Shown in pieces: positions 1 through 13,247 of a stretch of DNA of 64,000 nucleotides. How positions within the stretch are numbered: position 1 is the first letter of the stretch; each line of letters opens with the position of its first letter. The stretch comes from Niebla homalea (taxonomy: Eukaryota; Ascomycota; Lecanoromycetes; Lecanorales; Ramalinaceae), in the NCBI GenBank assembly GCA_019925105.1, contig JAHGAU010000019.1:310001-374000 (forward strand), in the 5' to 3' direction. Made by a program: the position numbers and the translations under genes. A model generated the notes under the pieces. That model did no database searches, had not been told where the DNA came from, and saw only the letters and a program-made list of their open reading frames with translations.

Positions 1-456
1 AAACTATACTTAATAAGGGGTTAAGGGGGCTATAAATATCGGGGTAGCGTAAAAAACGATATTATATTAATCGGTAAAGTTATATAAATAAGGTAATAAT
101 AATATACGTATTAATAAAAATATTTAATAATATAATCGGAATTCTAAAATTTTAATATTAAATAAACCCGTAAAGTAACGGAAGAATAATAAGTTTAAAA
201 ATAACCCTTAAGTAAATTCAATTATAATATTATAGGTTTTCTTAGAAAAAGCGTATAAATAAATTTTTACTCTTTAAATAACCGTAGATACTTTTAGTTT
301 TTAAGACGTAAATAGAAACTGGGTGGATACCGGTTTTTATTCCTAACGTTATAGATATCGGGTTTTTTACGGTTATTAATAAGGCTAAATAGCCGAGTAT
401 TAAAGAATACCGGAATTAACTTAGCTAAATCCGTAGTATAAATCAATCAATCAATC
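1..456 (+). mobile_element. LINE-B 3' fragment, RIP-degraded
   Basis: This is the 3' end of a Tad-like non-LTR retrotransposon, continuing off the left edge of the window. It closes with the 3' UTR block shared by all LINEs here (ACCGGTTTTTATTC, then TCCGTAGTATA) and an (ATCA)n tail at about 441-456. The same sequence recurs at 29619-30463 and, inverted, at 38620-39577. Coding content is destroyed by CpA to TpA mutation. The tail is followed by AAATAATAAGTAA (457-469), the natural sequence of copia F1 at that point (compare 45707 onward), so the LINE sits inside an F1 element. Confidence 0.8.
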
Positions 457-2271
457 AAATAATAAGTAAGTTTATAAGTATAAACGTAAATTAAACGGTA
501 ATATTATTAAGTATAAGGTTAAATAAATAATCCGTAACTTTTAATAAAAGGAAAGCTTAAACTTCTTTAATACTTTTATAATAGTTATTAAACCTATAAG
601 CTATAAAGCTTTCTTTATTATAACGGTTATATATAACCTGAAGATTAAGTAAATAAACGTTAAAATAATATTTTTTTATAAAAAGATTTTTAAAAAGATT
701 TATATCTATTAATTAACGGGCTTTAATAATAATTTAAAACGTATTTACTTATTAAATAAAGCTTTTTATAGGTTTAAATAATTACCCCGGATTTAATATT
801 AATATTTCTTTATATTCCTTAAGAAACTTAATTACCGTTATATTAATAAAAACTATAACGTATTCTTAAACCCGGATATTAATATTATTATTATTATATA
901 TATTAATAATATTTTAATAATAAAAATTAATAAATAAATTATTACCGATTTAAAAACTTAATTAAATAAAAAGTTTAAGATATCCGATTTAAACTTATAT
1001 AATTAATATTTAAGTATAAGTATTATCCGTAATTAATAAAATTGAACCTTAACTCTTAATTAAGAAAGTTACGTTAAATAAGTCTTTATTTAATTTAATA
1101 TATATAATAATCCTCTTTTTAAGGGTAACGGTATAGTTATCCTTATAGACGTAAATATCCATTTTAAGCCGGTTAATAAAAAATATACCGCCTTAAAGTA
1201 ATTTCGGCTTAAATATTAATCCGTTATTAGCTTATTTATATATATTATAATAAATATTAAGCTTAATATAACCTATATAATATCGGTATTATTATATTAC
1301 GCGTTTAACCTTAATAAAGGGCATTAAATAGCCGTTAATAAGATTTTCTATTACCTTTATAATATAGTTTCCTTAAAGCTTATTTTTTAAAACCTTTTAA
1401 AGCCCCTTAATAGTTATATAGACTTAAATTACGCCGGCGACCTATAAATATACCGGTCTACCTCCGGGTATATTTTTAACCTAAGAAATATAATTATTAA
1501 TTAACCTTTAAAACGTTAACCGACTATAGCCCTATTTACTTATAAGGTCGAGTACGTAGGATAATATAACGGTATTAAAAAAGCGATTTAACTTAAATAA
1601 TTATTAATTTAACTTATTAAAATTACCCTAAATTTAACAATATTATTGGCCTTTAAGGATAAGGATATTATATAGAATTACGTTCTTTTTACCTAGCTTA
1701 AACCTAATATTAAAGTTTTTATCCTTATTACGGTAATTTTTTATAATAATTAAGGAATAATTATATTAATAAAAAACCCTATAAACTACTTAAAGATAAA
1801 GTATATATATATTAAATATTGCTTTCTTCGGGAATATATAATTAATAAATAGGAAGAACTTATATATTATTTTACCGGGGATATAATAATTAACGGCCTT
1901 ATAAAGCCGTTATTAAAGGATGGCTTTCTTAAATTCAGAAATTATCTAAGACTGGAGTAATCGGTACTACATTTTTACTGGCGTTTTAAAATAAATAAAT
2001 ATACCCCTTACTGTTAAAGTTAGGATAAATATATTTTTTACTACGGTAATATAATTCCAGTAGGAGCTTTTACTCCTTACTTAATAGGTAATACGGTATT
2101 ATAGTATTATAAAGCTACTAATCAAGTAAAAATATCAGAAGTACAGAAGGTAAAGACCTCGGTTATTTATTAAAAGGGGGCTAGCCTACTTCCTGGACTT
2201 CTTATAGATAGATATCGCTCAGCACCTTATATAGTACTTAACTAAGCAAGTTACACCCTACCATTTCAACA
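457..2271 (+). mobile_element. Copia F1 copy a, 3' part (RT, RNase H, 3' LTR)
   Basis: This is the 3' third of a Ty1/copia retrotransposon in RIP-degraded form. Read in frame it begins YKYKRKLNGNI, the start of a copia reverse transcriptase domain. It passes a YINNILI remnant of the YVDD catalytic box near 893-920 and an RNase H block (ALFTYKVEYVG-like) near 1525-1560. It ends in the F1 3' LTR. The 5' half lies left of the window, beyond the LINE-B insertion. It closely matches the full-length F1 at 45707-47509. The target on its right is LINE-A ORF1 sequence. Confidence 0.85.
2133..2271 (+). repeat. Copia F1 3' LTR (copy a)
   Basis: This 139-bp terminal repeat begins TATCAGAAG (RIP form of TGTCAGAAG) and ends CCATTTCAACA. 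It matches the F1 LTRs at 32458-32595 and 47372-47509 and, inverted, 31649-31790. The outer (right) end keeps CpA sites that are lost further in. Confidence 0.88.
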
Positions 2272-2709
2272 AAGAATAAGGTGGTAAACGGGCAAGTAGC
2301 CTATTAACGATACGTACAGGCAATATAATAATAATAAGCCGGATAACGTTTTAAGTAGGTAAAAGGATTAAGGTTAATAAAATACGCGTATTAAAGCGCG
2401 TAAAATATATAATAATAGTATAGAGGTAATAAGTAAATAAGGGGGTAAAAAGGCCGGTATAATATTAATAACGAAGGGTATAAACGGGGGGAAAAAGCAG
2501 AAAGACCGCGGTAAAAGTATTATTAAGGGTATATAAAAGGGAAATAAAACTAATAAGGAAAATAAGACCATAAGGGATTAAAAATAAAAGGCGGAAACGG
2601 TATATCGCCCTATAGGTAAGGGCAAAAGGGCGGCAGGGGAAGTAGTAAAGGCCTTAAAACGATTCCTTACGGTAAAATAGAAAAATATTACGTTAAAAAT
2701 TTAACCGAT
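2272..2709 (+). mobile_element. LINE-A copy 2, segment 1 (ORF1)
   Basis: This is ORF1 sequence of LINE-A, aligning with 48991 onward of the full-length copy. Its first bases, AAGAATAAGGTGG, follow copia F1's LTR directly, so F1 was inserted into this LINE and the LINE 5' end lies beyond F1. At 2705-2709 CCGAT is the target duplication of copia F2; the LINE resumes at 17777. RIP has removed all coding capacity. Confidence 0.82.
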
Positions 2710-2871
2710 TGTTAAAGTTGAAAGGTATAAGTTGCTTGATTATTACTATGTATAAAGTGAGACTATATGCAAGGCTATATGCCGCTATCCCACTTGGGTT
2801 TAGCCCGTCCGCCTTATCTAATCTGATCCGCGTTACGTAATCTCTTAAGTAGCGATCCTATATATTTAATA
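2710..2871 (-). repeat. Copia F2 3' LTR (minus-strand element)
   Basis: This 162-bp LTR reads inverted from TGTTAAAGTTGAAAGG to TATATTTAATA. Its outer left part keeps sequence such as GGGTTTAGCCCGTCC, while the inner right part is RIPped. It pairs with 17610-17771. Confidence 0.9.
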
Positions 2872-3337
2872 CTCCCCTTTGAACTTCGTATATAGCCCGT
2901 AAATTTTACTTACTAAATAGCTTCTTTATAGCTTTAACGTTATATCCTTTTATATAAAAGTTTAATTACCGTATCTATTAAGTAGCTCCCCTGGTTATTA
3001 AGTGGCTAGCTCCCTTAATTATTAAGTGGTTAACTCCCCTATATAACTATTATTTACTTATTACTTATTACCCGGCTTATTATTAAGTTTACTATTAATA
3101 AGTATACGGTCCTTAGATTATCGATATAATAATTCCTTAAGGCTTAACGGCCGTTTAAATTATATAAAGGTCTTAATAAGTAAAGCCTTTATTAACATTA
3201 GCCTTAAGTTGTTCCCGTAATTAATATAGTTAAATACTTATATACTTTATCCTTACGTAATATACCGGGTTTTTAACTAATACGATAACCCCTTAATTAT
3301 TATTATAGATTATAATAATAAGTAGAGACCTTTACGG

Positions 3338-3469
3338 ATGGCGACGAACAAAGGGACCCCAGAGGTCCAAAACGATACGTATATACATAGCTTTAACGAT
3401 AGTGAGGGGAGTATACCAAGTGCGATAAGTAGAAGTGGCGTAATAATTAAAAATAAGGTAATAAACGGG
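3338..3469 (+). pseudogene. LINE-A ORF1 N-terminus (broken)
   Basis: The ATG at 3338 opens MATNKGTPEVQNDTYIHSF and runs about 44 residues to a TAA. The full-length copy at 48888 starts at the same point and breaks at the same place. I take this as the start of the nucleic-acid-binding ORF1 protein because it directly follows the element's 5' end. No zinc knuckle can be recognised in the degraded remainder. Both copies stop at the same codon, so the next codon was probably CAA or CAG in the parent. Confidence 0.6.
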
Positions 3470-6400
3470 TAAATAGCTTATATTAATAGAAATAATAACG
3501 ACGCGGGCGGGCAATATAATAATAATAAACTAAATAACGCTTAAAATAAATAAAGGAATTAAGGTTAATAAAATACGTATATTAAAACGTATAAAACGTA
3601 TAATAATAATACGGAGGTAATAAGTAAATAAAAAGGTAGGAAGGCCGGTATAATATTAATAGCGAAAGATACGAACAGGGGGAAAAGGTAAAAAGACCGC
3701 GGTAAAAATATTATTAAGGATATATAAAAGGGAAATAAAGTTAATAAAAAGGACGGGACCTTAAGGGACTAAAAGTAAAAAACGGAGATAATACGTCGCC
3801 TAGTAAAGGAGGGCGAAAAAATAATAAAGGAGGTAATAAAAACCTTAAAAAAACTCCTTATAATAAAGTAAAAAGATATTACGTTAAAGACTTAATTAAT
3901 ACTATAAATTAAATTAAAAGGTATAAAAAACTTCTATATAAAAATAGGGATAAAACTGAGGGAAACGGAGCGCTTACGGGGCTTTTAAGGGACGGGAGTG
4001 AAAGTATTAATAAAAAATAAAAACGGCGGTTTAAGGTTAAGTATATAAAATGAAAATATAAAAGCGGCGGCCCCTTAAATAAAAAAAAGTTAGGCGATAA
4101 GGATAATAAAAAGGGTATTTACGGTAAAGAATAAAAGGATAACGGAGGAGAAAATAACTATATTAAGGAAGGTAAAAATAATAACGGTCTGCTTATTTAA
4201 TAACGAAAAAAGGAATATAGCGGTAAAAATAAATCCGTTATAATTAATAAAAACTTTTAAAATAATAATAAAACTATTAATAAAATAAATTATTATAGTA
4301 CGTAAATTATAAAGTAAAAATATTTTCCTTAATATAACGTTTTTAAAAATGAAAAAAAATTTAAAAAAATTTAAAACTTAAATTAATAAAAAAAAATATA
4401 AATTAATTAAAGTTTTAAGGTAATCGTTTACCGTTATAATAAATAAAATATACTTATTACGTTTTAAAAAAGCCAAAAAAAAAAAGGTTATATTAAAGAA
4501 TATAGAAAAAAAGAATACGGTTCTTTACTTAAAACTTAAGATTATTAATTATAGGCTTCCGTTAATAATAAGAAAACTTAATTCCTTAAAACGTATAAAA
4601 AGATATTTTATTGTTATATTAAACGTAACGTTAATGAAAATATATAATAACGTCTTAAATAAAGGGATTACTAAAGGAAAATCTCTTAAGATAACTTAAT
4701 TATAAGATAAAACGGTTAATATTTATTAGTATTTTAAGTATTAAGGTTATAAATATATTATTATAAAGTATTTTAATATTACGAAATATACGGTTTACGT
4801 TAAGGACTATAATACTTATAAGTATATAAAGCTAATAATTAAGGGGCTTATAAAGGGTATACTTAAATATATTATATATAATAAAGAGGAATACCTAATA
4901 TAAGATTTTAAATATATAATAAAAATTAAAGAAATTAAACGTAAGGAGACCCGGATAACCGTAAAAATCCAATAATATAATACGTATAAAACTGGTTTAA
5001 TAAATTAATTAAAGGCAACTTTAAAATATAAACTTAATTAATTAGATAATAAAGGGTAAATAACGGTAAAGAAAAGAAAGCTTTTTATAATCCCGATTTT
5101 AAAGGCCGGCCGTTTTATATCTTTAATAATAGCCGGGAAAATATTTAATTAAAAAACGCTTAACTTTAATAAAAAGTTTATAATTTAAATAAATATAGAA
5201 AAAAAGCCTTTATAAAAATTAATATATAATATATTAATGTTTTTAAGAATAATATAATATAACGTCTATAATAAAAGAATTAAAATTATAATATTAATAT
5301 TTAAATCTAAAAAAGTTAAAAATATTAATATTATAATAATATAAAAATTATTATATAGCTTATATATATATTTATTTATTAACCCGAAGGAGGGGTTTTA
5401 TTTAACCTTTAAGGGGGATAAAATAATTAAAATATACTTCTTTATAAATAAGCGGTTTAACATAAATAATTAAAATATAACTTATTATAATAAAAACCTT
5501 TATATACTTTATATTATAAAAGAAGGGGACTTAAAGGGCGACTTTAATATTTATAATATATATAACCTATTATTAATTAATAAAAAAAATTTTTTATAAT
5601 ATTATTACTTAAAAAGGTTTTAATTATTTTAAATAAATATATATTATTTAAAGATTTTAACCTATATTATTATATATAAAATAAAAAAAAAACGTACGAT
5701 AAATTATATTAAATCGGATAACTTATTAATAATTATTATTTAAATTAATTTTTTATTATTAATATTATAAAAAATTATTACGTAAAAAAAGTTATAAGTT
5801 TAAAACGACGATTAATCTGGTTTTTAATACGGAAAAAATTATTAACGCGGTCGTAATATATAAGCCACAAAAAAACTTAAAATATAATTTAAATTATATA
5901 TTAATATAAATAACCTTAAATTAAACCGTTAATATAACTATATCACCACCGGTAAAAAGGATATAAAAAACGGTTAAGGAAATAGAGGTTTATATAAAAA
6001 CGAGGGAGATAATAATATAGTTCGCGGACCTCCTTTAACTAAATAATAAAAACCGGATCGATTTCTTTATAAAATAAATAATAAAAATATTAAATAAAAT
6101 AATTAATAAGATTATCCCGATAATAAAACCCTCTTAAAGAGTTAAAATTTATTAAAATAAAGGATATATAATTACGATTATAAAGGCGAAAAGGCTAATT
6201 AAATAAACTTTTAAATATAAGAATTAAAAGATATTTAATTAATTAAAAATTATTTTAAAAAAAAAGGAAAAGATTATTAAGAAGGTTAAGTAAATATATT
6301 TTCGGTTTATAGTATATAACTTAACGGTTTTACTTTATAATATTTAAAAGTTAATAAAGTATAATAAAGAATAAAGTAAAAAATTAAAGTTTATCTTTAA

Positions 6401-6599
6401 ATTTCTGTTTTTTAAAAAACCTGATAATATATTAATTAATACCTTTAATAATAAAATTAAAGTCTTTAAAGGAGTATTTTTCCCCTTTCCGTTAAAAGTT
6501 AACCTAAATAATATTAATAATATTTTATATTCCGACCCTATATTAATAAATAAGGTAATAATATAAAATATAATAACCAGGGCGATTAATAAATTAAAG

Positions 6600-7480
6600 A
6601 AGGATAAAGCCTTAAAACCGAATAAGATTCTTAATAGATTCTTAATAATAATAACCTTATTTTTTAAAAAGGTTTTTATTTACCTTTTTTAAGTATATTT
6701 TAACGTTGATTATTATTTATATAAGTTTAAAAAGGTAAAAACGATTATCCTTAAAAAGTTTATTAAGCCGGATTACTCTAAAATAAAGTCTTATAGACTT
6801 ATTATACTCCTATATACGTTAAGGAAAACCTTAAAAACGGTAATAATAAGGATCCTTAATAATTATATAAAGAATTATAAACTTTTCCCCGGTTAATAAA
6901 TAAAAATAAAGAAAGGTTAATTAATAAAAATAATCCTTAAAAAATTAATAAACGGCGTATATATAATATAAAGTTATAAGAAAAAATATATTATAAGTTT
7001 TCTTTCTTTTAATATTATAAGTATTTTTAATAAAATAAATTATTAAAAATTGTTATATAACTTAAAAAAAAAAGGATATTATCCTTCTTAATTAAGTAAA
7101 CGAAGAGTTTCTTAAGTAACCGAGTTATATTAATTAACTTAAGATAAAAAATAAGCTTAATAAAGTTTATTATAACGGAAATTCCTTAAGGATTGCTTAT
7201 TTTTTTTATATTATTTTTATTCTTTAATAATTTATTAATTAAAAAGTTTATTAAGTTAAAATAAAAGGTTTAAATTAAAAACTTTATTAATAATATTTAC
7301 CTTTTAACTTATAATACCTTTATATATATGAATTATTTAGAATTAAAATAGGCCTATAAAGTCTATCTTTAATAAACGAGAATTTATAGGGCTTAATTTA
7401 CGTTATATAAATATGAACTTATTTATATAATTAAAAGCCTAAAATTATACGATATAATAGTTATAGTAAATTTAAGTAAA
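6600..7480 (+). pseudogene. LINE-A ORF2 reverse transcriptase domain (RIP-dead)
   Basis: The frame reads KPDYSKIKSYRLIILLYTL near 6764, recognisable as the non-LTR RT block KP.Y.P.SYRPISLL.TL. Further on come remnants of the GIPQGSPLSPILF block near 7180-7225 and of the FADD box. In-frame stops are TAA/TAG, as expected from RIP of Gln and Trp codons. The equivalent region in LINE-A copy 3 is 52250-52900. The enzyme would have primed cDNA synthesis at the nicked chromosomal target. Confidence 0.75.
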
Positions 7481-10400
7481 GTTACGGTAAAGTCGGATAT
7501 TAATATTAAAGTCCTTAATTTTTAAATAAATAAGAAACTCAATTAAAAGGACTATATAAGAAAGGTTTAAAAGAAAATAACTTTATAAGAAAAAAGTTTT
7601 ATTTATTTTATTATATTATAAAAGGCCCGGATTATTTATTAAGTTATAATAAAGTTAGCTATAATATATATTATAATTATTTAATATATACTTAAAGATA
7701 TTCCGGGATATAAGAAAAAGTTTATTTAAATATTATAGAAAGTCTAGAATCGGTATTTAAAAATAATTAATAATACTTATAAAGTAACCTTTATCCCGGT
7801 ATTAAAGTTTAAAATCTTTATACCGTTAATTAAAGTTTTATTAAATTAAATAATTACTTAAATAAAATTAAAGAGATATATATATTTAATTATAATAATA
7901 GGAAACGGGCGGATCCGCTAGAATTTCAGTAAACTTAAAGTTAAAAAGAATAAATTAAAGATACTTATTTCCTTTCTTATTAAAATAAAATAAAAATAAA
8001 TAGAAAAGAAGGTTAATTTTACCGGTATCCCGGAAATTAATTTAAACGGATATAAACTCCCGCCGGGCATAAAAAAAACCGAGATTAAAAAGATTTAAAA
8101 AGTAAAAACTATAATAATTATTTTATAAATTATAATAAAGTAAATTAAGTATTAACGGAAATATAAAGATTTTATATTTTAAAGTTATTATTATTTAACT
8201 TTTAATAATAAAAAGATTATTAATAAGTATTTCCGCCGTTATAATATTATAAGGAAAAATAATAACGTATTAATAATTTAATTCCGGATAAATAAAAACG
8301 GTTTAATTTACTTTTTATTTATTATATATATTAAAAATCGGATAAACGCCGGATATAAATATAAATAAAAAAAGCAGAACGCTATATACGTCCTTATTTC
8401 TTATCCTTTATTTATGAAAATTAAATTAAAATTTATCGTAAAAATTAATACTTATAATTACCGTTAAATATTATTTATAAAATGAAATATCCGGGTAGTT
8501 CTTAAGTTTATAATATCCACCGGATTATTATTATAGTTTAATTTCACTATAAAGATAAATAAGGTTATTAAAAACCTTAAAAAAAAGGCCCGTTACCGGT
8601 TAAAGAAAAAAAAAAACAACGGAAATTAATTATATTAATTATATAAACCAGAAAGTATCTTTTATAACCGTAAAAATATAATAATAAATATTTATTAAAA
8701 GTCTTTAAAGGAATTAACGGCAATAATAATATAAAAAGGGTATATATTAAATACGTAAATATTAATAAGGATATTCAGAAATATTATATAAAATTAAAAT
8801 AATATAAATATATAAAAAAGCGGAAAAATAACGAGCTTAAAGATAGCCTTTATAAGGATATAATTGTAATATTACGGATTTTCTTAAGGGAGTTAAAATA
8901 TAAGAAATATATAAATAAATTATTATTCTTTAAACGGCCGTTAATATCCTTTACTTTAAAGGATAAAGGGTGGAAGCCTGGTGGACGCCGGTTTTTGCCT
9001 TAACGTTATGGGTATCAGGTTTTTACGGTTATCAATAAGGCCAAAAGGCCGCGTATTAAGGAACGCCGGAATTAACTTAGCTAGACCCGTAATATAAATC
9101 AATCAATCAATCAATAATAATAAGTATATATCAAGATTTATTAAGTTATATTTATCTTAATAAATCCTTTAATCAGATAGGTTCCTTAATAGCTTACGTT
9201 TATCCCGTATACTCGGCTTTATAAGTAAATAACGTTATTATTAATTGCTTTTTTAAGGATTGTTAAATCGGTATATTCCTTACGTTAAAGAGGTAGCTTA
9301 AAGTTAACCTACGGGTAGACTCGGCCGTAAAATCGGAGTTAATATACCCATTAAGAGCTTTAAGCTTACCCTTATATATTAATTAAAAATATATAATAAT
9401 CCGTAAATAACGTATAATTTACCTTATATATAAATAATATTAATAAGACGGATTTACGGAATACTGGATATTAATAAATTTATAGCCGATTAATATTATT
9501 ATTTAAACTCCGGTTTTACTTAATAGCCCTTAAGTAACGGTTCCGGCTTAAAATCGACTTATATAGGTATATACGTCGGGTAAACCTTTTATTAACCGTA
9601 ATCTCGTATTACCCTTTTCATATAGGTTTCCTGGCTAAGACGGATCGTTCGGTTTTATCGGTCTTATATAATAATAATACTTAAATAATAGCTTATTAAA
9701 TTTAAATTAAATATATAGAATTCCTAATTAAGTATAACCTTTAAGTCTTAAACCCTTATTTAAACGGATTAATTATTAGGATATTATCCATATATATAAT
9801 TACGATTATACCGGTTTTAAAATAAAAGAATATATAGTAATTTATATAAATAAATTTAAAACCTTATATAGCTATAAACTCCTAGAAACGATTATATTAT
9901 AACCGTAATAATTATTTTAATCTATATAGGCCCTTTTTAAGCTTATAATAAAGCTTTTTACCGTCTTTACCGGTCTTTTTTTATCCTTTTGGTTATTCTC
10001 TTTTTCAATAATTTACTTTAAATTTTAATTATTAATCACTATAAAAATAAAGAGAACCTTATTACCGAGGTAAACGTCTTATTATAGTTAATACTTTTAC
10101 GTTATTTAAAATTATATATTACTTATTAAGCTTTATAGTAAATTATATTATTATTAACTTTACGTTTAAGGGTATAAACCTATTATCCTCGTAATATCGT
10201 TACGCCGGCGGGGATTTAATTCTGTATAATTAAAACTTAAATATTTTTTTAAGGGAATTATATTCATTATCTTCCGTTAAATCCTAATTTATCTGGATAT
10301 ACTTATTTATTATAGTTTTTTTATAAGTTTTAAGCTTAATAAATTCCGGGGTTATTTTAAAAGATATTAAAATTAAAGGATATAATGATTTATCCTTATT

Positions 10401-11121
10401 ACGGGTTAATAAAGCCGAGAAAAAGAATAGATCTAATAATATATTATACGGTTTATCCGGAAATATAAAGTTAAAATTATTTTTAATTAAGTTCTTAATT
10501 TATTATTTTTACCCTTAATTATAATTAATCTTTAAGTTTTCAGCCGTTAAATTTAAAGAGTCCGGTAAAGTTATTTATTAAGTAAAGACTATAGCCGGAC
10601 GTATAGGTCGTTTAATAAGGGTAAAGCCTATATAATAATAATATCCGTTTTAATTAAATTATAATTCCTGAACTTCGTTTTTAAATTAAAGTCTTATTAA
10701 AGCCTTTTTATTTTCTTAAGCTCCTAGATTCAGTTAATAAACTCCTTATAATCCGAGTTATCCAACGGTATTACCTGTCTTTTTTCAATATATACGTTAT
10801 ATACGTTCTTTATTATAAGGTTGAACCGTTTTACCCATAAATTAATTACTTTAAAGTATTTATTAATCCCTTTATTAAAACCCATTAGGATATATTATTT
10901 TAACCTATTATTAAATTTAACCCGGTAACTTATAATTCTTACGTATATAATTGACTTTAAGGTTTATATATAAAATACCTACGTCCGGTTTCTTATTATA
11001 TTAAACTTAATATAATATTACCCCTTTAAGCCGTATATATAATATTTATATAATTATATAGTTTATTATTTAGACCAGCTCCGGCCAAAAGCTTTTAAAT
11101 ATACCTTTTATTACCCGTATA

Positions 11122-11284
11122 TGTTATATGCAACGTGCGCATGCCAAGAGCTTGTCGGGCACTAGCACCCAAAGGGGTATAGTGGCTTGGCGCGTACACT
11201 TATATTGCGTACCTTTATAGCTAGGTAGATACTCATTATATATATTACACCTACTTTTTACCTCAATACTTCCAGTACCTGATA
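11122..11284 (+). repeat. 5' LTR of gag-only element
   Basis: This is a 163-bp direct repeat of 13085-13247. Most differences between the two are C/T or G/A changes of RIP type. It contains GCACTAGCACCCAAAGGGG in both copies. Confidence 0.9.
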
Positions 11285-11576
11285 AATAATAGCAATAGCG
11301 ATAGTCCTTTTATTATACTCTTAATATAGAGCTATTCTCACCTTTATTCTCCTATTATTTTATAGATAAAAAACGTGCGATACTCTTAATATTTACGTTA
11401 AACGAGAATCTTTAATACTTAATTATCGATCCCTTTAAACGGCTTTCAATTAACTTATTATATTAATAGCGTTATCTACGGGTAAGCGAACTATACCTTA
11501 ATTAAAGGAAGAATAACCTTTATCCTTAAATAATAACATAAAGAAGCCTTTACTCTTAAAGAATAATATAAAAAGA

Positions 11577-13070
11577 ATGGAAAAAATATTTTTATAGCTT
11601 ATTAAAAACGTTAAGGATCTTAAATTTAATACTTAAAAATTAAAATATAAGGTTATAAAGCTTAAAGAAAAACGCTTATTATCCAAAGACCTCGAAGAAT
11701 AACGTTATCGCGATCCCTTATACTTAATAGAGCCTCTTTTTAATAATAATATTAACGTTAACCTTACTAAAGAGAAAAAGAAAAATATATAAGGAGCGGA
11801 AGTTAAAGTAATACGTTCTTTTATTAAAATGAACAAGTTAAACTGCTAGCGTATTAATAAAGTAAGCCACTTTAATAATATTATAGATATCTATAAATTT
11901 ATCGATTAACTCCAAAGCATTAATATAATTAAATTATTAAAACTTATCTCTTGTAACATCGTTATTTACTTTATTAATAATAAGGATAATTTCTTAAAGG
12001 AAGCGTATAATTAATGGATGTCTGAATTAAGTAATATAACTCGTAAAACGCTTATAGCTTAAAGTACTTTGGATCCTCTTTACTTAATACTTAAAAAACG
12101 GTTTAAAACTCCGTAGAATCAGCTATTAAAATAACTTATAATAATAAAATATACTTATAAGGACGTAATAAATAAGAAGAATACTATAGCCTTTATAAAT
12201 AAAATGATAATACTATATTATCGGATTAATAGTAATACTTAATAATTCACCTGGCAATAATCTTTATAAATGGTTTTCGATCGCTTTGAAGGCCTTTTAC
12301 GAAATATACTTACTCGCCCTATTAATAGCCTCGACGATTTCATTACAGACGTACGTACTAGATAACCCGGCTGGTACGAGTCCTTCCATAACTACGGTAA
12401 ATCGAAGCTTTAATAAGGTGGATACTACGGCCCTAATAAGAATGAATTCGATCCTTTAAAATCACGTTATGTTAAGCCTCGTTAAAATATTAATAAATTT
12501 AAGGCTTAATTTAAAGATAGCGATAAATATCGCCCTATTAATAATACTAACCGCAAGGTACTCCCCGTATTTAACCCTTTAAAGGTTTATTATTTCCGTT
12601 ATAATAATAGCGATAATAACCTTACCCTAGAATCAGACGATAAAACCAAGCCTTTATTATAAGATGAGTATGTCGGTATATATTGGGTGGATAATTAGGC
12701 CCACCTTTATAATAAAAAGGGTAACGTATGGTCCTTTTAAAACCCATATTGGAACAATACCGTAATTACGGTAATAAAGAACTTAACCGGTTAAACTACG
12801 GAGATCACGGATTTAAGCGATTCAGCTCTTATAAAACACTTAAATTTACGATTATTTCCCGGGTAAAATCGCGATAACTACCCGGCTTACGGTTTTTCGA
12901 TTTTTTAAACTTTACTTTAATAACCAGCCTTAATACTTAACCACTATTACTTCTTTTTACTTCCTTAATATACTTAACGCGAGCTATATTAATTCTTTAA
13001 CCCCGGAGCCGCCTTTTATAATAAGGACTTCTACCTTACCGTCGTTACGAGGACGTAGCGGTCTTTTTTT
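11577..13070 (+). pseudogene. Gag-like open frame of the gag-only element
   Basis: From ATG 11577 one frame continues for almost 500 codons, and every interruption in the part I translated is TAA or TAG, never TGA. This is the signature of CAA/CAG and TGG codons hit by RIP. It opens MEKIFL, followed by a Lys-rich stretch (LKYKVIKLKEKRLLSKDLEE). Later come FDRFEGLLRNILTRPINSL and PGWYESFHNYGKSKL. A stretch reading VYYFRYNNSDNNL may be a former Cys-rich knuckle, with TGT to TAT changing Cys to Tyr, but the spacing is unclear. I recognise it as capsid-like by position and composition only. The true start may lie upstream. Confidence 0.65.
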
Positions 13071-13084
13071 TTTTATAATGCATT

Positions 13085-13247
13085 TATTATATACAACGTG
13101 CGTATACCAAGAGCTTATCGGGCACTAGCACCCAAAGGGGTATAGTAACTTAGCGCGCACACTTATATTGCGCACCTTCATAGCTAGGTAGACACTCATC
13201 ATACATATTACACCCACTTTTTACCTCAGTACTTCCAGTACCTGACA
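13085..13247 (+). repeat. 3' LTR of gag-only element
   Basis: This 163-bp partner of 11122-11284 is RIPped at its inner end (TATTATATACAACG) but intact at the outer end (CAGTACCTGACA). It is followed by the duplicated target GTATA. Confidence 0.9.

Larger units (their letters stand above)
3325..9113 (+). mobile_element. LINE-A copy 1, full length (Tad-like non-LTR retrotransposon)
   Basis: This is a 5.79-kb non-LTR element flanked by the 13-bp duplication ATAATAATAAGTA (3312-3324 and 9114-9126). A 13-bp leader precedes ORF1 at 3338 (MATNKGTPEVQNDTY...). ORF2 shows a reverse transcriptase remnant (KPDYSKIKSYRLIILLYT) at about 6764-6832. The element ends in a 3' UTR and an (ATCA)n tail at about 9098-9113. 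It lies within the 3' part of the minus-strand copia F2. The 5' and 3' extremities are nearly free of RIP while the body is saturated with TpA. The clade call rests on RT and C-terminal resemblance to Tad-type ORF2. Confidence 0.9.
11122..13247 (+). mobile_element. Gag-only LTR retrotransposon (non-autonomous)
   Basis: This 2,126-bp element has two 163-bp LTRs (11122-11284, 13085-13247). They start TGTTATATGCAACG (TATTATATACAACG in the RIPped right copy) and end CCTGATA/CCTGACA. It is flanked by the 5-bp duplication GTATA (11117-11121, 13248-13252) and inserted in the minus-strand copia F2. The 1.8-kb interior holds one gag-like frame and no room for pol, so it must have used another element's enzymes. 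No standard tRNA 3'-end primer site follows the 5' LTR. The LTR ends resemble those of the TRIM at 15517. Moderately RIPped. Confidence 0.9.

Noticed and set aside
2374..3514. Short minus-strand frames at 2374-2571 and 3332-3514
   Set aside because: They are antisense to LINE-A ORF1, low in complexity, and unsupported by any domain.
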